Source: Proteobacteria bacterium UBA964
GTDB taxonomy: Bacteria > Pseudomonadota > Gammaproteobacteria > Steroidobacterales > Steroidobacteraceae
Reading direction: 5' to 3'
Assembly (NCBI GenBank): GCA_002292945.1
Contig: DBCG01000041.1
Span: 269 to 7,714 of the forward strand
Length of the DNA stretch: 7,446 bases
In this document: positions 1 through 6,720 of the stretch, piece after piece
How positions within the stretch are numbered: position 1 is the first letter of the stretch
How the letters are laid out: each line of letters begins with the position of its first letter
Program-made: the position numbers and the translations under genes
Notes under the pieces: model-generated
The model's input: the letters and a program-made list of their open reading frames with translations, nothing else
Database searches by the model: none
What the model was told of the DNA's origin: nothing

Positions 1-473
1 GCGACGGCGAGGGCAAGGCGGCTCGGGTCGGGTGCCGCAGCGAGACCGGGCAGCGCAGACTCGAGGCGCTCCACGAAGTTCACCTGCTCTGCGATCGCGG
101 CCGTCGTCAGAACGGTGACGAGATCCGCGTTCTCGATGACATAGCCGATCTCCGAGGCCTTGTAGCGCGCATTGATCGGCACGATGACGGCGCCGCACAT
201 CGCGATCGCGAAGTAGAGCTCGACGAACTCCGGGCAGGTGTGCATCAGGATGCCCACATGGTCGCGCGGCTTCACGCCGAGCGCCTGCAGGCTGCGGGCC
301 CGTCGCATCGCGCGCGCGGCGAGCTCGGCGTAGGTGTAGCGGCTCTCCGGGAACACGAGGGCGAGCTTGTCAGGATGGCGGTCCGCCGCGCTCAGCAGCA
401 GATCGCCCATCGTCGTGACGTTGATGCGCAGTGTCGCGAGGTCCTCGCTGTATTGCCGCGATCCGGTGGTCAT
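1..473 (-). CDS. AMP-dependent acyl-CoA synthetase/ligase, N-terminal part (3' end beyond window)
   Basis: Cytoplasmic acid-CoA ligase that would activate a carboxylic acid through an acyl-adenylate. Only the first 157 residues are visible; the frame stays open to position 1. The translation has the classic N-terminal pattern of the ANL superfamily: GDLLLSAADRHPDKLAL (23-39), RYTYAEL (45-51), then LGVKPRDHVGIL (65-76), PEFVELYFAIAMCGAVIVP (81-99) and INARYKASEIGYVIENA (100-116). The TSGTTG-type P-loop and the later adenylate motifs lie outside the window, so activity cannot be judged. The ATG is one base after the TGA of the PQQ dehydrogenase gene (TGAGATG), and a GAGGG Shine-Dalgarno sits 8 nt upstream inside that gene, so translation is probably coupled. 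Substrate (fatty, aromatic or terpenoid-derived acid) is not readable. Family call is firm; specificity is open. Confidence 0.93.
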   Translation of the reverse strand, partial: MTTGSRQYSEDLATLRINVTTMGDLLLSAADRHPDKLALVFPESRYTYAELAARAMRRARSLQALGVKPRDHVGILMHTCPEFVELYFAIAMCGAVIVPINARYKASEIGYVIENADLVTVLTTAAIAEQVNFVERLESALPGLAAAPDPSRLALAV

Positions 474-474
474 C

Positions 475-2367
475 TCAGTGGCCCTCGGGTGCGAACGCGA
501 GCAGCACATTGCCCGGCATGTGGAAATATACGCCGTAGCCCGAGGCCGCGAACAGCATCCCGTCCTGCACGATCGGTCCGGCGCCGCCGCCGAACGAGCC
601 GCCGTGCGCGGTACCGCCATCGGTGGTGCGGAAGGTCTGCGTGGCGTCGAACTCCCAGATCACCCGACCGGTTGCCGAATCGTAGGCGCGGAGGCGTCCG
701 TCCATGTGGCCTGCCAGCACGGCGCCCGGCATGGAAGTGATCGCGGCGGAGATGCCGGGTTCGCAGAACTGACGACCGTTGCAGACGTTGTCGGCAGGCG
801 TCGACCACAGGAATTTTCCGGTGGTGACATCGAGCGCATAGAGGCCGGCCTTTGAGGCCACGGCATGGAGATTGGTCTCCGCCTCCGGGTTCGACATGTC
901 CGTGATCGGCACGAACAGCCGCTGGCCGTCGAGCGCCATGCCGAAGTGCACGCCGCCCTGGATGCCGCCGCGACCGACTTTGGTGCCCCAGACTCTCGCG
1001 CCGTTGCGGGCGAGATCGAGCGCATAGACATCGCCGGATTTCTGTCCGGCGAGCAGCAACGATCGTCCGTCGGCCCCGCGTGCGACGATGGTGCTCGCAC
1101 CGAAATCGAAATCCGGGCCGTCTTCGGTCGGGCAGTTGGGGTTGTCCGGCAGCATGCAGGCGACGTTCCAGGCATCGCCGGCGGTCTTCTGCCGCGACCA
1201 GAGCAGCTTGCCCGTGCGCAGGTCGAAGGCGAGCAACGCGTCGCTGCGGTCGTTGGCGGGCGAGGAGTAGTTCTCGCCGGTGCCCACATAGAGCAGACCG
1301 CGAGCGGTGTCGATGGACGGGCTGTTCCAGATCGGGGCGCCCGAGGGCGCGAGGATCGGCGTGCCGACACGGGTCTTGCCGACTTCGCGCGGCGCCTCGT
1401 CGATGGAGTAGCTCTTCCACGCTTGCGATCCATCGCGCGCATCGAGTGCCACGACCGAGCCACGGAACGAGCAGCAGGGATACTTGGGATCGGCGGCCGA
1501 GGTGACCTCGAGCGAGGACACCGGCACGAACAGCCGACCCTGATAGAGCACCGGCGCGCCCGTGACGGTCGCGTTCGGGTGGTCATCGACCTTCGCCGAC
1601 CAGACGAGTTCGCCGGTCTGCGCATCGACGGCGTAGACGCGTGCGATCAGGTCGGCGAAGTAGGCGAGGGGACGCTGCGGCGGCGAGCCCGCGTCCCAGC
1701 CTTCGATGGTGACGGGTGAGCGCACCTCGGCGCTCGCACGGAACGTCCAACGCACGCAGCCGCTTTCCTTGTCGAGCGCGTAGACCGTGCCGTCCTGGCT
1801 ACCGACGAACACGGCGCCCATGGCGACGGTCGGTTGCGAACGCGCGCGTTGGGCGTTCGGGAAGGCGAACGCCCATTTCAGCTTGAGTTTGGGCAGATCG
1901 CTCGCGGAGAGCCGGGCGACCTCCGCCGGGATATGCCGTTGATTCTCACGCGACACGCCCCAACCGGCCTTCGCGGGCGGTCGGCGCAGGTCGAAGGCGC
2001 GGGCTGGACCCATGCACATCGGCGCGGCCGCACGGGCGACCACGGTATCGAGCGAGACGCCGGCGAGATACTCGGCGACCGCACGGCGCTCAGCGGCATC
2101 AAGGCCGGCCGCCTGCGCCTGCATGATGCCTTTCTCCATCGCGTGCAGCAGGCCGTCCGCCGGCATCATCTGCAAGAAGGTCTTGTGGGGCGCCTTGGGG
2201 ATGCCGCCCTCATGGCATTGGGCGCAGGCGCGGGCGTAAGGTCCCGCCCCCGGATGCGGCGCGGCCTGTTCAGTCTGCGCGTGCGCGACGGGTGCGGCGC
2301 CGAACAGGGTGGACAGTGCGATGGCGAGCCCTGCGCCGAGCGCGCTGCGGATGGCTGATCTCTTCAT
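475..2367 (-). CDS. Exported PQQ-dependent dehydrogenase with cytochrome c domain, polyvinyl-alcohol-dehydrogenase-like
   Basis: Periplasmic quinohemoprotein, 630 aa, resembling polyvinyl alcohol dehydrogenase (cytochrome): it would oxidise a (secondary) alcohol with PQQ and pass electrons to cytochrome c. Residues 1-30 form a Sec signal peptide (KR near the start, hydrophobic core, AHA before Gln31). The cytochrome domain (about 41-105) carries CAQCH at 48-52; Met82 in GIM is my best guess for the distal ligand. Seven beta-propeller blade motifs follow, such as VYALDKESGCVRW (195-207), VYAVDAQTGELVW (244-256), LLAFDLRTGKLLW (378-390) and LYALDVTTGKFLW (509-521). Adjacent cysteines 298-299 (YPCC) resemble the vicinal disulfide known in quinoprotein alcohol dehydrogenases. 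The C-terminus has GAGPIV and the GYG...GNVLLAF ending usual for this family. I chose the ATG at 2367 for its signal peptide and a GAGGGGG ribosome site 8 nt upstream; the frame runs open 40 codons further but that extension is uncharacteristic. Natural substrate unknown. Confidence 0.93.
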   Translation of the reverse strand: MKRSAIRSALGAGLAIALSTLFGAAPVAHAQTEQAAPHPGAGPYARACAQCHEGGIPKAPHKTFLQMMPADGLLHAMEKGIMQAQAAGLDAAERRAVAEYLAGVSLDTVVARAAAPMCMGPARAFDLRRPPAKAGWGVSRENQRHIPAEVARLSASDLPKLKLKWAFAFPNAQRARSQPTVAMGAVFVGSQDGTVYALDKESGCVRWTFRASAEVRSPVTIEGWDAGSPPQRPLAYFADLIARVYAVDAQTGELVWSAKVDDHPNATVTGAPVLYQGRLFVPVSSLEVTSAADPKYPCCSFRGSVVALDARDGSQAWKSYSIDEAPREVGKTRVGTPILAPSGAPIWNSPSIDTARGLLYVGTGENYSSPANDRSDALLAFDLRTGKLLWSRQKTAGDAWNVACMLPDNPNCPTEDGPDFDFGASTIVARGADGRSLLLAGQKSGDVYALDLARNGARVWGTKVGRGGIQGGVHFGMALDGQRLFVPITDMSNPEAETNLHAVASKAGLYALDVTTGKFLWSTPADNVCNGRQFCEPGISAAITSMPGAVLAGHMDGRLRAYDSATGRVIWEFDATQTFRTTDGGTAHGGSFGGGAGPIVQDGMLFAASGYGVYFHMPGNVLLAFAPEGH

Positions 2368-2435
2368 GGACGGTTCCCCCTCGTTGGACTTTTCCGCAGT
2401 GCCGGAGCCGCCGGCGCTGCGGAAGCGGTTGTCAT
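2364..2435 (-). other. Possible 23-codon linking micro-ORF
   Basis: A 23-residue reading frame rich in Ala and Pro (begins MTTASAAPAAPALRK) fills the gap between the E1 beta and PQQ dehydrogenase genes exactly. Its ATG overlaps the E1 beta TGA (ATGA) and its own TGA overlaps the ATG of the PQQ gene (ATGA). No strong Shine-Dalgarno precedes it. It could couple translation across the gap, be a remnant of an Ala/Pro-rich E2 linker (E2 commonly follows E1 beta), or be chance in GC-rich DNA. No protein function is claimed. Confidence 0.15.
2376..2382 (-). promoter_or_regulatory. Ribosome binding site deciding the PQQ dehydrogenase start
   Basis: The minus strand reads GAGGGGG here, 8 nt before the ATG at 2367. 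It fixes that ATG, which begins a standard signal peptide, over an in-frame ATG 40 codons upstream at 2487 that lies inside the preceding E1 beta gene. Confidence 0.75.
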
Positions 2436-3442
2436 TGCTTGACCAGTCTGCGTATCGCGGCCTCGATGGATTGCGGACTCGGCACATATGCGCGCTCCAG
2501 TTCGCGCGCGAACGGAACCGGTGTGTGCGGTGCGGTGATCTGTACGATCGGGGCCTTCAGCGCATGGAAAGCGTTGCTCGCCACCAAAGCGGCGATGTCC
2601 GAGGCGACCGAGCAACGCGGCGGTGATTCGTCGACGATGACGAGCCGCCCGGTGTTCTCGAGGCTCTCGTAGATGGTCTCGTCATCGAGCGGCGAGAGGG
2701 TGCGCGGGTCGATGAGATCGGCGGTGATGCCCTCGGCAGCGAGCGCATCGAGCGCCTTCTCGGCGAACGACACCATGCGGCCGATCGCGACCACCGTGAC
2801 ATGCTCGCCCTCGCGCACGAGGGCCGCCTCGCCGAACGGGATCGTGTAGTCGCCCTCGGGGACCGCGCCCTTTCGCGGGTAGATCGCCTTGTGCTCGAAG
2901 AACACCACCGGGTCGTCGTCGCGGATCGCGGTGAGCATCAGGCCCTTGGCATCGTAGGCGTTCGACGGCACGACCACCTTGAGGCCCGGTACGGCGGTGA
3001 CGAGCGCGTACATCGATTGGCTGTGCTGCGCGCCCATGTTCATGCCGGCACCGGTGGCGGTGCGGATGACGATGGGGCAGGCGGTCTTGCCGCCGAACAT
3101 GTAGCGGAACTTCGCGGCCTGGTTGAAGACCTGATCGAAACACACGCCGAGGAAATCCGCGAACATGAGCTCGGCCACCGGTCGCATCCCTGCGAGCGCC
3201 GCGCCGTTGGCGGCACCGATGATCGCGGACTCGGAGATGGGTGTGTCGATCACGCGGTCTTCGCCGAACTTCGGCAGAAGGCCCTTGGTGACACCGAACA
3301 CACCGCCTGCCGCGTCGCGCTGGCCGGAGGTGCCGCCCGCGCCGCCGGAGACGTCCTCGCCGAGGACGATCACGCGTGGGTCGCGCGCCATCTCGAGGTG
3401 CAAGGCCTCGTTGATCGCATCGCGCATGGAAAGTTGTCGCAT
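2432..3442 (-). CDS. ThDP-dependent dehydrogenase E1 beta subunit (acetoin/2-oxoacid type, AcoB-like)
   Basis: Beta subunit of a heterotetrameric (alpha2beta2) E1 component, 336 aa, the usual full length. With E1 alpha it would decarboxylate a 2-oxoacid or cleave acetoin-like compounds and pass the acyl group to a lipoyl E2. Visible hallmarks are GEDV (28-31), DTPISE (66-71, with the Glu expected to activate ThDP), GMRPVAELMFADF (85-97), the FNQAAKFRYMFGGK stretch (106-119), AQHSQS (138-143, with the conserved active-site His140), DPRTLSPLD (245-253) and APHTPVPFA (304-312). The GVCFDQ and PHTPVPFA contexts resemble acetoin dehydrogenase beta (AcoB) more than classical PDH, from memory of the family. 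The ATG at 3442 is favoured by homology and by GGAGA 8 nt upstream; the longer open frame overlaps E1 alpha in another frame. The gene starts 29 nt after the E1 alpha stop. No E2 or E3 gene is in the window. Confidence 0.94.
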   Translation of the reverse strand: MRQLSMRDAINEALHLEMARDPRVIVLGEDVSGGAGGTSGQRDAAGGVFGVTKGLLPKFGEDRVIDTPISESAIIGAANGAALAGMRPVAELMFADFLGVCFDQVFNQAAKFRYMFGGKTACPIVIRTATGAGMNMGAQHSQSMYALVTAVPGLKVVVPSNAYDAKGLMLTAIRDDDPVVFFEHKAIYPRKGAVPEGDYTIPFGEAALVREGEHVTVVAIGRMVSFAEKALDALAAEGITADLIDPRTLSPLDDETIYESLENTGRLVIVDESPPRCSVASDIAALVASNAFHALKAPIVQITAPHTPVPFARELERAYVPSPQSIEAAIRRLVKQ

Positions 3443-3471
3443 GCTTCCGGTCTCCGCGCCGCGAGGGGGCG

Positions 3472-4440
3472 TCAGTAAGAAACGTAGACGTCTGTGAGCA
3501 GGTCGGCCGCGGTGGGCGGCGCCGCGCTGCGCGCTGCAGCGACCGAGCGGTCGATCAGCGCCATCACTTCGGCATCGACCGCATCGAGCGCGGCGCTGTC
3601 GAGCAGCGATCGCTCGCTGACCCGGGCGCGGAAGATCCGCAGGCAATCCATGGTCTCGCGGTGCCGTGCGACCTCGTCCTTGGCGCGGTACAGCATCGGA
3701 TCGCCTTCGAAATGGCCGAAGAAGCGCGTGGTCTTCGCTTCGATGGTCGAGGGGCCGCCCCCGTTGCGGGCGCGCTCGAGCGCCCGGCCCATGGCCGCGT
3801 GCACCGCGAAGAAATCCGACCCGTCGCAGGTCTCGGCGGGCATGCCGAAGCCGCGTGCCCGGCCGGCGATGTCGCGCGAGCCGACCGCGTAGTCCGCGCC
3901 GGTGTGTTCGGAGTAGCCGTTGTCCTCGAAGACGAAGATCGCCGGCGCCTTAAGCACCACTGCGAGGTTCATGGCCTCGAACACGGTGCCCTGGTTGCAA
4001 CTGCCGTCGCCGCCGAAGGCGACGGCGACCTTGCCGTCCCGGCGGGCCTTGCAGGCGATGGCGGCGCCGACCGCGATCGGTGGCCCCCCGCCGACGATGG
4101 CGTTGGCCCCGAGCATGCCCTTCGACATGTCGGCGATGTGCATCGAGCCGCCCTTGCCCTTGCAGAGGCCGTCACGGCGTCCGTAGATCTCGAGCATCAT
4201 GCCCGTGACATCGCAGCCCTTGGCGATGCAGTGGCCGTGGCCACGATGGGTGCTCGCGATCCAGTCGGCATCGTCGAGATGCTCGCAGATGCCTACGGCG
4301 ACAGCTTCCTGGCCGGAGTAGAGGTGCGTGAAACCCGGGATCTCGCCGGTCTGGATCTCGACGTGCAGGCGCTCCTCGAACTCGCGGATGGTCTTCATCT
4401 GCCGGTAGGCGCGGAGCAGTCGGTCAGGGGGCAGCGGCAC
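3472..4440 (-). CDS. ThDP-dependent dehydrogenase E1 alpha subunit (acetoin/2-oxoacid type, AcoA-like)
   Basis: Catalytic alpha subunit, 322 aa, of the E1 whose beta subunit follows directly. It binds thiamine diphosphate and Mg2+: the GDG (144-146) to N174 pair forms the ThDP-binding motif, reading GGDGSCNQG ... FEDNGY. Other marks are SGQEAVAVG (42-50), THRGHGH (64-70), KGKGGSMHIAD (94-104), GANAIVGGGPPIAVGAA (111-127) and the phosphorylation-loop region RFFGHFEGDPMLYR (239-252). The GHFEGD form is typical of acetoin-dehydrogenase-like E1 alpha, whereas mitochondrial PDH has GHSMSDP. Translation begins at GTG: AAGGAG lies just 6 nt upstream, and the next in-frame ATG (codon 15) would remove conserved N-terminal sequence. 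It is the first gene after the 127-nt gap with the candidate promoter, so it may head a separate transcription unit. The actual substrate is not determinable. Confidence 0.94.
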   Translation of the reverse strand: MPLPPDRLLRAYRQMKTIREFEERLHVEIQTGEIPGFTHLYSGQEAVAVGICEHLDDADWIASTHRGHGHCIAKGCDVTGMMLEIYGRRDGLCKGKGGSMHIADMSKGMLGANAIVGGGPPIAVGAAIACKARRDGKVAVAFGGDGSCNQGTVFEAMNLAVVLKAPAIFVFEDNGYSEHTGADYAVGSRDIAGRARGFGMPAETCDGSDFFAVHAAMGRALERARNGGGPSTIEAKTTRFFGHFEGDPMLYRAKDEVARHRETMDCLRIFRARVSERSLLDSAALDAVDAEVMALIDRSVAAARSAAPPTAADLLTDVYVSY

Positions 4441-4446
4441 GCGTGT

Positions 4447-4452
4447 CTCCTT
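4447..4452 (-). promoter_or_regulatory. Strong ribosome binding site for E1 alpha (GTG start)
   Basis: The minus strand reads AAGGAG, 6 nt before the GTG at 4440. It is the best Shine-Dalgarno in the window and settles the non-ATG start of the E1 alpha gene. Confidence 0.8.
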
Positions 4453-4493
4453 GGGGGTTCGGTCTTCGGCAATGGGCGGTGACGCCGCCTTGA

Positions 4494-4522
4494 AGTCTAC
4501 GGACTGGCCTAAAAACGGTCAA
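4494..4522 (-). promoter_or_regulatory. Candidate sigma70-type promoter for the E1 alpha/beta-PQQ-ligase genes
   Basis: On the minus strand TTGACC (4522-4517; five of six matches to the -35 consensus) is followed by a 17-nt spacer and TAGACT (4499-4494; four of six to the -10 consensus). Transcription would start near 4487, giving a leader of roughly 45-50 nt before the E1 alpha GTG. It lies in the only sizeable intergenic gap of the window, which is also less GC-rich than its surroundings. The consensus match and optimal spacing are seen directly; activity is inferred. Confidence 0.5.
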
Positions 4523-4533
4523 TTGTGACGGTT
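4514..4533. promoter_or_regulatory. 20-bp imperfect palindrome: candidate operator, or weak terminator hairpin
   Basis: AACGGTCA and TGACGGTT flank a 4-nt ATTG spacer; the 8-nt arms are inverted repeats with one mismatch. The element covers the whole -35 box of the candidate promoter, the position expected for a repressor operator. Read as minus-strand RNA it can also fold into a hairpin with one C-C mismatch, running into a U5 tract (4515-4511), so it might weakly terminate transcripts from the Rieske oxygenase gene. The stem is AT-containing and short, which makes an efficient terminator doubtful. Confidence 0.4.
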
Positions 4534-4567
4534 ACGAGCACCTTTGCTTTTTTGCCGTCCCGCGGCC

Positions 4568-5956
4568 TCAGGCACCGCCTGGACCCTGTACATAGTCGTC
4601 CAAAACCTTGTGGAAGTGGCGGATCCGCAGTTCCTGCGACCCGACCCACAGTCCCTCGAACGCCTTCGACTGCATCCCGGCCTGCACGCCGGGCAGGTTC
4701 TGGGCGTCCTGGTCGAGCACCAAGCCGATCGATTTGTCGCCGTAGGCGAAACGCTGGTGCCGCGGCCGCGGTGGCCGCTCTTGGCCGTCCGGTACGAGTT
4801 CGAGGGTCCAGATGTCGTAGAACATCCGGTTCGGGTCGGTGGGGTGCGGACGCTGCCGGAACAGCATCAGGTCGTCGGCATGGACGTTGAGGGTGACGTT
4901 CGGGAAGATCAGGTAGTGATAATCGTCGGTCAGTTGATCGTCGTTGAGACGTGAATAATCTTTGCCCTGCGACGGGCCGACCTTGCGCTTCTGCTTCTGG
5001 ACATCGCGGCGGATGTTCTCGATCGGCTCGTCGTAGTCCGCCGGGTCCATCCCCGCGCCCTTCATGATCGTCTTGATGGGGTCGGGGATCGAGGGCGGCT
5101 TGCGGACGCGCGGGCTGACCACGCCGAACGGGATCAGGTAGCGGTTGTGGCGCTCGTAGCAATCGATCTGGATGTCGAGATCGTGCAGGTAATAGAGCAG
5201 CTGCGGATGGATGCCCTGCACATGGTAGCTTTCATTGAAGGCATCGACCGAGGCCTTCCAGTTGCATTCCCACTCGACCGTGATGTCGCGCGTGAGCGCC
5301 ATCTTCGGGAAGTTGTACGGGTCGAGGTGCAGCGGCATCGGCTCGAGGAACTCGCGCAGCGGTCCGACGGACTTGTCGAGGCTGAACCAGACGAACCCGC
5401 CCCAGGTGTCGCAGGGCAGCTCGACGAGCCCGCGGCAGGGCGGTGCGCCCTGCGGGAAAGTGTCGAGGTCGGGGATGCGCTTGAAGCTGCCGTCGATCTC
5501 GTATTCCCAGTGGTGGTACTGGCACTTGAAGGATTCGGCGCTCGAGGCGCCCTCGGCGCGCAGGCGGTTCCCGCGGTGCAGGCAGACGTTGTAGAACGCG
5601 CGCATCGCCCCGTCCTTCTGCCGCACCAGCAACACCGACTCGCGGCCGATCTCGGTGCAGATGTAGTCGCCGGGCTCGGTGACATCGGATTCGAGGCCGC
5701 CGAGCAACCAGACCTTGGTCCACATGCGCTCCCACTCGAGACGCATGAAATCCGTGGAGGTGTAGCGTTCTTTGGCGATCGGGTCGCCGCCCAGGCTGGG
5801 GTCGGGGGCCTTCTCGGTGGGTGTGCCGCCGGGGATCGCCTCGGCACGGCGCACCTTGCGGTAGACGGGCGCACGCGACGCAGCCGCCAAGGCTTCGCGG
5901 TCGAGTTCAGCGGGCGGGTCGGACATGGGCTTATCGGTCATGTTCGGGTCGGTCAT
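4568..5956 (-). CDS. Rieske non-heme iron oxygenase, alpha (catalytic) subunit
   Basis: Cytoplasmic ring-hydroxylating-type oxygenase that would insert oxygen from O2 into an unidentified substrate, using electrons from a reductase/ferredoxin not encoded here. 462 aa, normal for a large subunit. The Rieske [2Fe-2S] site is complete: C125-x-H127 (CLHRGN) and C145-x2-H148 (CQYHHW). The mononuclear iron site reads NWKASVDAFNESYHVQGIH (232-250): His245 and His250 are ligands, with Asp417 in DQDAQNLPGVQ as likely third. Glu242 holds the bridging position where naphthalene dioxygenase has Asp; Glu occurs in other branches such as carnitine monooxygenase CntA. The ATG at 5956 overlaps the ThuA-like stop (ATGA); in-frame ATGs at 5941 and 5926 are alternatives and none has a strong ribosome site. 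An open frame continues upstream inside the ThuA gene but is not family-like. Regiochemistry and substrate are unknown; absence of a beta subunit suggests an alpha-only oligomer. Confidence 0.95.
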   Translation of the reverse strand: MTDPNMTDKPMSDPPAELDREALAAASRAPVYRKVRRAEAIPGGTPTEKAPDPSLGGDPIAKERYTSTDFMRLEWERMWTKVWLLGGLESDVTEPGDYICTEIGRESVLLVRQKDGAMRAFYNVCLHRGNRLRAEGASSAESFKCQYHHWEYEIDGSFKRIPDLDTFPQGAPPCRGLVELPCDTWGGFVWFSLDKSVGPLREFLEPMPLHLDPYNFPKMALTRDITVEWECNWKASVDAFNESYHVQGIHPQLLYYLHDLDIQIDCYERHNRYLIPFGVVSPRVRKPPSIPDPIKTIMKGAGMDPADYDEPIENIRRDVQKQKRKVGPSQGKDYSRLNDDQLTDDYHYLIFPNVTLNVHADDLMLFRQRPHPTDPNRMFYDIWTLELVPDGQERPPRPRHQRFAYGDKSIGLVLDQDAQNLPGVQAGMQSKAFEGLWVGSQELRIRHFHKVLDDYVQGPGGA

Positions 5957-6714
5957 CCCAGCGTTACATCGAGTCGGGCGGCCCAGCGTATCCCGCGGCC
6001 GAGCAGTTCGCGGAACGCCGGCACGGGCCAGCTGCCGCGTTCGACCGAAGGATACTCCGCCATCAAGGGTTGCATGTCGTAGCGCCCGCGGGCGTGTCCG
6101 AGCGTGAAGTAGAGCAGTTCGCCGTCGCCCTCGCGCTTGAGGTACATCACGGGGCGCGGCTCGTCGCGCGTCCAATCACGATCGACGAAGAGCGGCGTAT
6201 CCCCGCTCCAGCGCGTGTGCAGCAGCACCTCGAGCGGGCCGTGCAGTTCGGAGAGGTAGAGTTCATCCTCCGCATGGAAGGGCTCGATCCCCGCCACCAA
6301 TGGATGGTCAGGCTGAGTGACTTCGACGAGATAGGGCGCGATCGGCGGATGGGAGAGGAACTGGCTGCCAACGGTCTGCATGAACGCGGCGCGGTCGCGC
6401 GGCGCCTCCCAGGCCTTCGCCGCCTTCGACCAGCGCAGCACCGAGTTCGTGCCGTGCAACGCAAGCCAGCGGTGCCCGGCGGCCAGCCACTCGCGCAGCC
6501 GAATCGCCGTGGGCTCCTCGGGCACCACATCGACCGTATAGGTCACGAGCAGGTCCGCCGCGGTGATCGCGTCGATGTCGCGGTAGTCCTCGAACACCCG
6601 CACGCGGATCTGATCGTGCACACCGAGCGCCTCGAGCAGCTGCAGGCGTGCGTAGTCCATGTCGTGGTAGCGGCCGCCCACCACGAGCGCCGCGTTGATG
6701 CGGGGCGGCAGCAT
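5953..6714 (-). CDS. ThuA-like domain protein
   Basis: 253-aa single-domain protein of the ThuA (trehalose-utilisation) family, which has a class I glutamine-amidotransferase-like fold. Supporting stretches: ALVVGGRYHDMDYARLQLLE (9-28), LLVTYTVD (55-62), LREWLAAGHRWLALHGTNS (73-91), GSQFLSHPP (116-124), VEVTQPDHPLVAGIEPFHAEDELY (130-153) and PVMYLKREGDGELLYFTLGH (188-207). The fold family is usually linked to carbohydrate metabolism, but biochemical roles are poorly defined, so no reaction is assigned. No signal peptide is seen; probably cytoplasmic. It starts 6 nt after the SDR stop and its TGA overlaps the ATG of the Rieske gene, so the three genes are likely translated together. Shine-Dalgarno is weak, consistent with coupling. 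Family assignment is good, function unknown. Confidence 0.85.
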   Translation of the reverse strand: MLPPRINAALVVGGRYHDMDYARLQLLEALGVHDQIRVRVFEDYRDIDAITAADLLVTYTVDVVPEEPTAIRLREWLAAGHRWLALHGTNSVLRWSKAAKAWEAPRDRAAFMQTVGSQFLSHPPIAPYLVEVTQPDHPLVAGIEPFHAEDELYLSELHGPLEVLLHTRWSGDTPLFVDRDWTRDEPRPVMYLKREGDGELLYFTLGHARGRYDMQPLMAEYPSVERGSWPVPAFRELLGRGIRWAARLDVTLG

Positions 6715-6720
6715 GGGCGG

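Noticed and set aside
2368..2487. 40-residue N-terminal extension of the PQQ dehydrogenase
   Set aside because: It would bury the signal peptide inside the protein and overlap E1 beta; the ATG at 2367 has its own ribosome site.
3443..3646. 68-residue N-terminal extension of E1 beta
   Set aside because: Arg/Ala-rich shadow of the E1 alpha gene; E1 beta family proteins begin near the ATG at 3442.
4548..4553. T6 run on the plus strand, considered as a plus-strand terminator tail
   Set aside because: No plus-strand gene reads into it and no GC-rich hairpin precedes it.
4569..4581. Perfect 5-bp hairpin CAGGC/GCCTG over the Rieske stop codon, considered as a terminator
   Set aside because: Stem is short and overlaps coding sequence, and the transcript downstream has an A-tract rather than a U-tract.
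5147..6082. Long plus-strand open frame of 311 codons, with similar ones at 865-1719, 2801-3478 and 3661-4482
   Set aside because: They lie opposite well-supported minus-strand genes, have no recognisable domains, and are rich in Arg, Ala, Gly and Val as expected of antisense frames in high-GC coding DNA.
5957..6175. 73-residue N-terminal extension of the Rieske subunit
   Set aside because: Arg-rich shadow of the ThuA-like gene and unlike the family N-terminus; the ATGA overlap at 5956-5953 is a natural start.
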